From positions 3,844,001 through 3,908,000 of the forward strand of contig CM114274.1 in the NCBI GenBank assembly GCA_050084515.1: 64,000 bases of DNA, given 5' to 3'. Below the pieces are notes generated by a model. That model searched no databases. It was given only the letters and a program-made list of their open reading frames with translations, and was not told where the DNA came from. The position numbers were made by a program, and so were the translations under genes. Origin of the DNA: Blasia pusilla. Its lineage: Eukaryota > Marchantiophyta > Marchantiopsida > Blasiales. This document shows positions 62,800-64,000 of the stretch, piece by piece; position 1 is the first letter of the stretch; each line of letters begins with the position of its first letter.

Positions 62800-64000
62800 T
62801 ACTCTATGTAGATCTGGGACACATCCATTGTCTCTGAGGAACGCTAGTGATAGGTGGCCTCAAACATGCAATATGTCATCCTCTCGAACATCCATCACAA
62901 ACTAGCATAGTGGCCGCGCCACGGGCGGAACCACACAACATACATCGTAAGTCTGCAAGAACTATCACTAAGCTTGGATCCAAAATACCGTCAATGTTAG
63001 GAAGGTGACATGGCGCAAAGTTACGCACATGGTCCTTCCAAAAAATACCATCACATCCCTCCAATAAGAGAATACCAAATGGAAAAATCTAACGCACTCT
63101 CTCGATGGTGCGCCCTACAGTCACATCCAACGTCGTGGATGCTTTCTGGTGCAAGTAGACATAGTCTCCTTGATGAAACCTCCAGATAGTAGGTCGATAA
63201 CCACCTCCTCGAATAGTCGCATATCTCAACGTATCTCAATGCTGCACAATCGCCAAGTTTTCAAATGCCATGGGCATCACTCTCCAAACCAACTCGGGTC
63301 GCATCCATACATCAAGGCCATCAAGGATCAACATCTCAACGAATGGCTGCATGTAAATCTGGCTCTCGGCCATAAACTAGCAAGTATGGTGAGAAAGACG
63401 CTAAGGATGTTTGCATGCTAAATCTGTATCACATTGCCAACCAGGGTAACTAGAGGTGCCAATCTCTTAGGTGACCTCTCTTCAAGCCATACTTGCGTAA
63501 TCCTCTCTTCACTAGCTGTACAATCCTCTCCGCTAGTCTATCCGCCTCATGATGATCTTGCGAAGTGGTACGGTGGTCGATCAATGCCTAATCACACAAG
63601 GCCTAAAACTCCCCGTGAAACTATGTTCCTTGGTGTGTCAACACCTCAACTGGTGCGCCATAATGACTAAGTACTCAATCTAGGAAGGCATACGCTACTC
63701 CCTCACTCACTTTGTCAGGAAATGCAACCAATTATATCCACTCCAAGTAGTGCTCGGCCATGACCAACACATAACGACTATGGCACTCCATTAAAGGTTA
63801 AGGTCCTGCAAAAATCTGAACTCCATCTATAACCTAAAACCATGATCGAAAGTGGATGCAACTATGGAGTTGGACCAATGAACGATGCTGAGATCCTATC
63901 ACACACCATGAATTTGGCAACAAACAGTTGAACATCAATCTGCATGCCTCGCCACCAATACTGCATCTGGAGCAAGCTATATGTCCGCATCACTCCAAAA
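62800..64000 (-). pseudogene. Gypsy-type polyprotein C-terminus: integrase plus PHD finger
   Basis: Reading leftwards from the window edge: the integrase zinc-finger end (YWWRGMQIDVQLFVAKFMVC), then catalytic-core traces (LGYRWSSDF; GAPVEVLTHQGT) with stops and frameshifts. Next is a linker (YATIRGGGYRPTIWRFHQGD then YVYL, about 63220-63150), then KDHVRNFAPCHLPNIDGILD, and a C-terminal PHD finger: C-x2-C-x11-C-x2-C in RCMLCGSARGAATMLVCDGC (about 62950-62890), continued after a frameshift by HIACLRPPITSVPQRQWMC (62870-62815). A PHD finger at the end of a retrotransposon polyprotein is a histone-reading analogue of the chromodomain. The element continues beyond the window. Clearly degraded. Confidence 0.7.

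Overview
This is nuclear DNA of a land plant. Five recognisable housekeeping genes, most with GT...AG introns, sit in a background of LTR retrotransposons, Helitrons, a hAT element, satellites and microsatellites. A chromodomain-type Ty3/gypsy element, and a gypsy polyprotein ending in a PHD finger (a type I associate from memory with seed-free plants), hint at a bryophyte or other seed-free plant. That placement is inference; there is no rRNA, organelle or marker gene to settle it.

Layout. 1-3.4 kb: short Helitron-like elements, AT-rich DNA and the 3' end of a gypsy element. 4.3-8.8 kb: a decayed Helitron Rep/helicase gene on the + strand, split by a solo LTR. 10.6-17.4 kb: first gene island, minus strand, with GPI mannosyltransferase 3 (PIGB, 9 exons, 590 aa) and TAF9 (2 exons, 186 aa). 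18.9-31.2 kb: LTR-retrotransposon territory, centred on one ~10 kb chromovirus interrupted by a truncated LTR, a solo LTR and an unrelated LTR-like element. 31.9-44.5 kb: second gene island, minus strand, with a sarcosine/pipecolate-type oxidase (intronless, 419 aa), an L-cysteine desulfhydrase (intronless, 454 aa) and xylulokinase (11 exons, 543 aa). 45.4-49.4 kb: another Helitron-like element and dispersed repeats. 49.4-52.4 kb: a decayed + strand locus with an atypical kinase fold, an uncharacterised basic segment and a RING-like finger. 53.3-54.9 kb: a ~175-bp satellite array abutting a hAT transposase remnant (54.9-56.9 kb). 57.4-62.6 kb: a nearly full-length but dead Ty1/copia element with both LTRs, PBS and PPT. 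62.8-64 kb: the C-terminal part of a PHD-finger gypsy polyprotein.

All five host genes lie on the minus strand. Their products act in unrelated places: ER GPI-anchor synthesis, TFIID/SAGA, amine or imino-acid oxidation, cysteine catabolism, and pentose phosphorylation. I see no operon or biosynthetic cluster. The exon models were built by hand from splice sites and reading-frame phase; PIGB, TAF9 and XK2 each sum to a whole number of codons with no internal stop. The least explained coding material is the kinase/RING locus at 49.4-52.4 kb. It is my best candidate for something undescribed, but it is visibly pseudogenised here.
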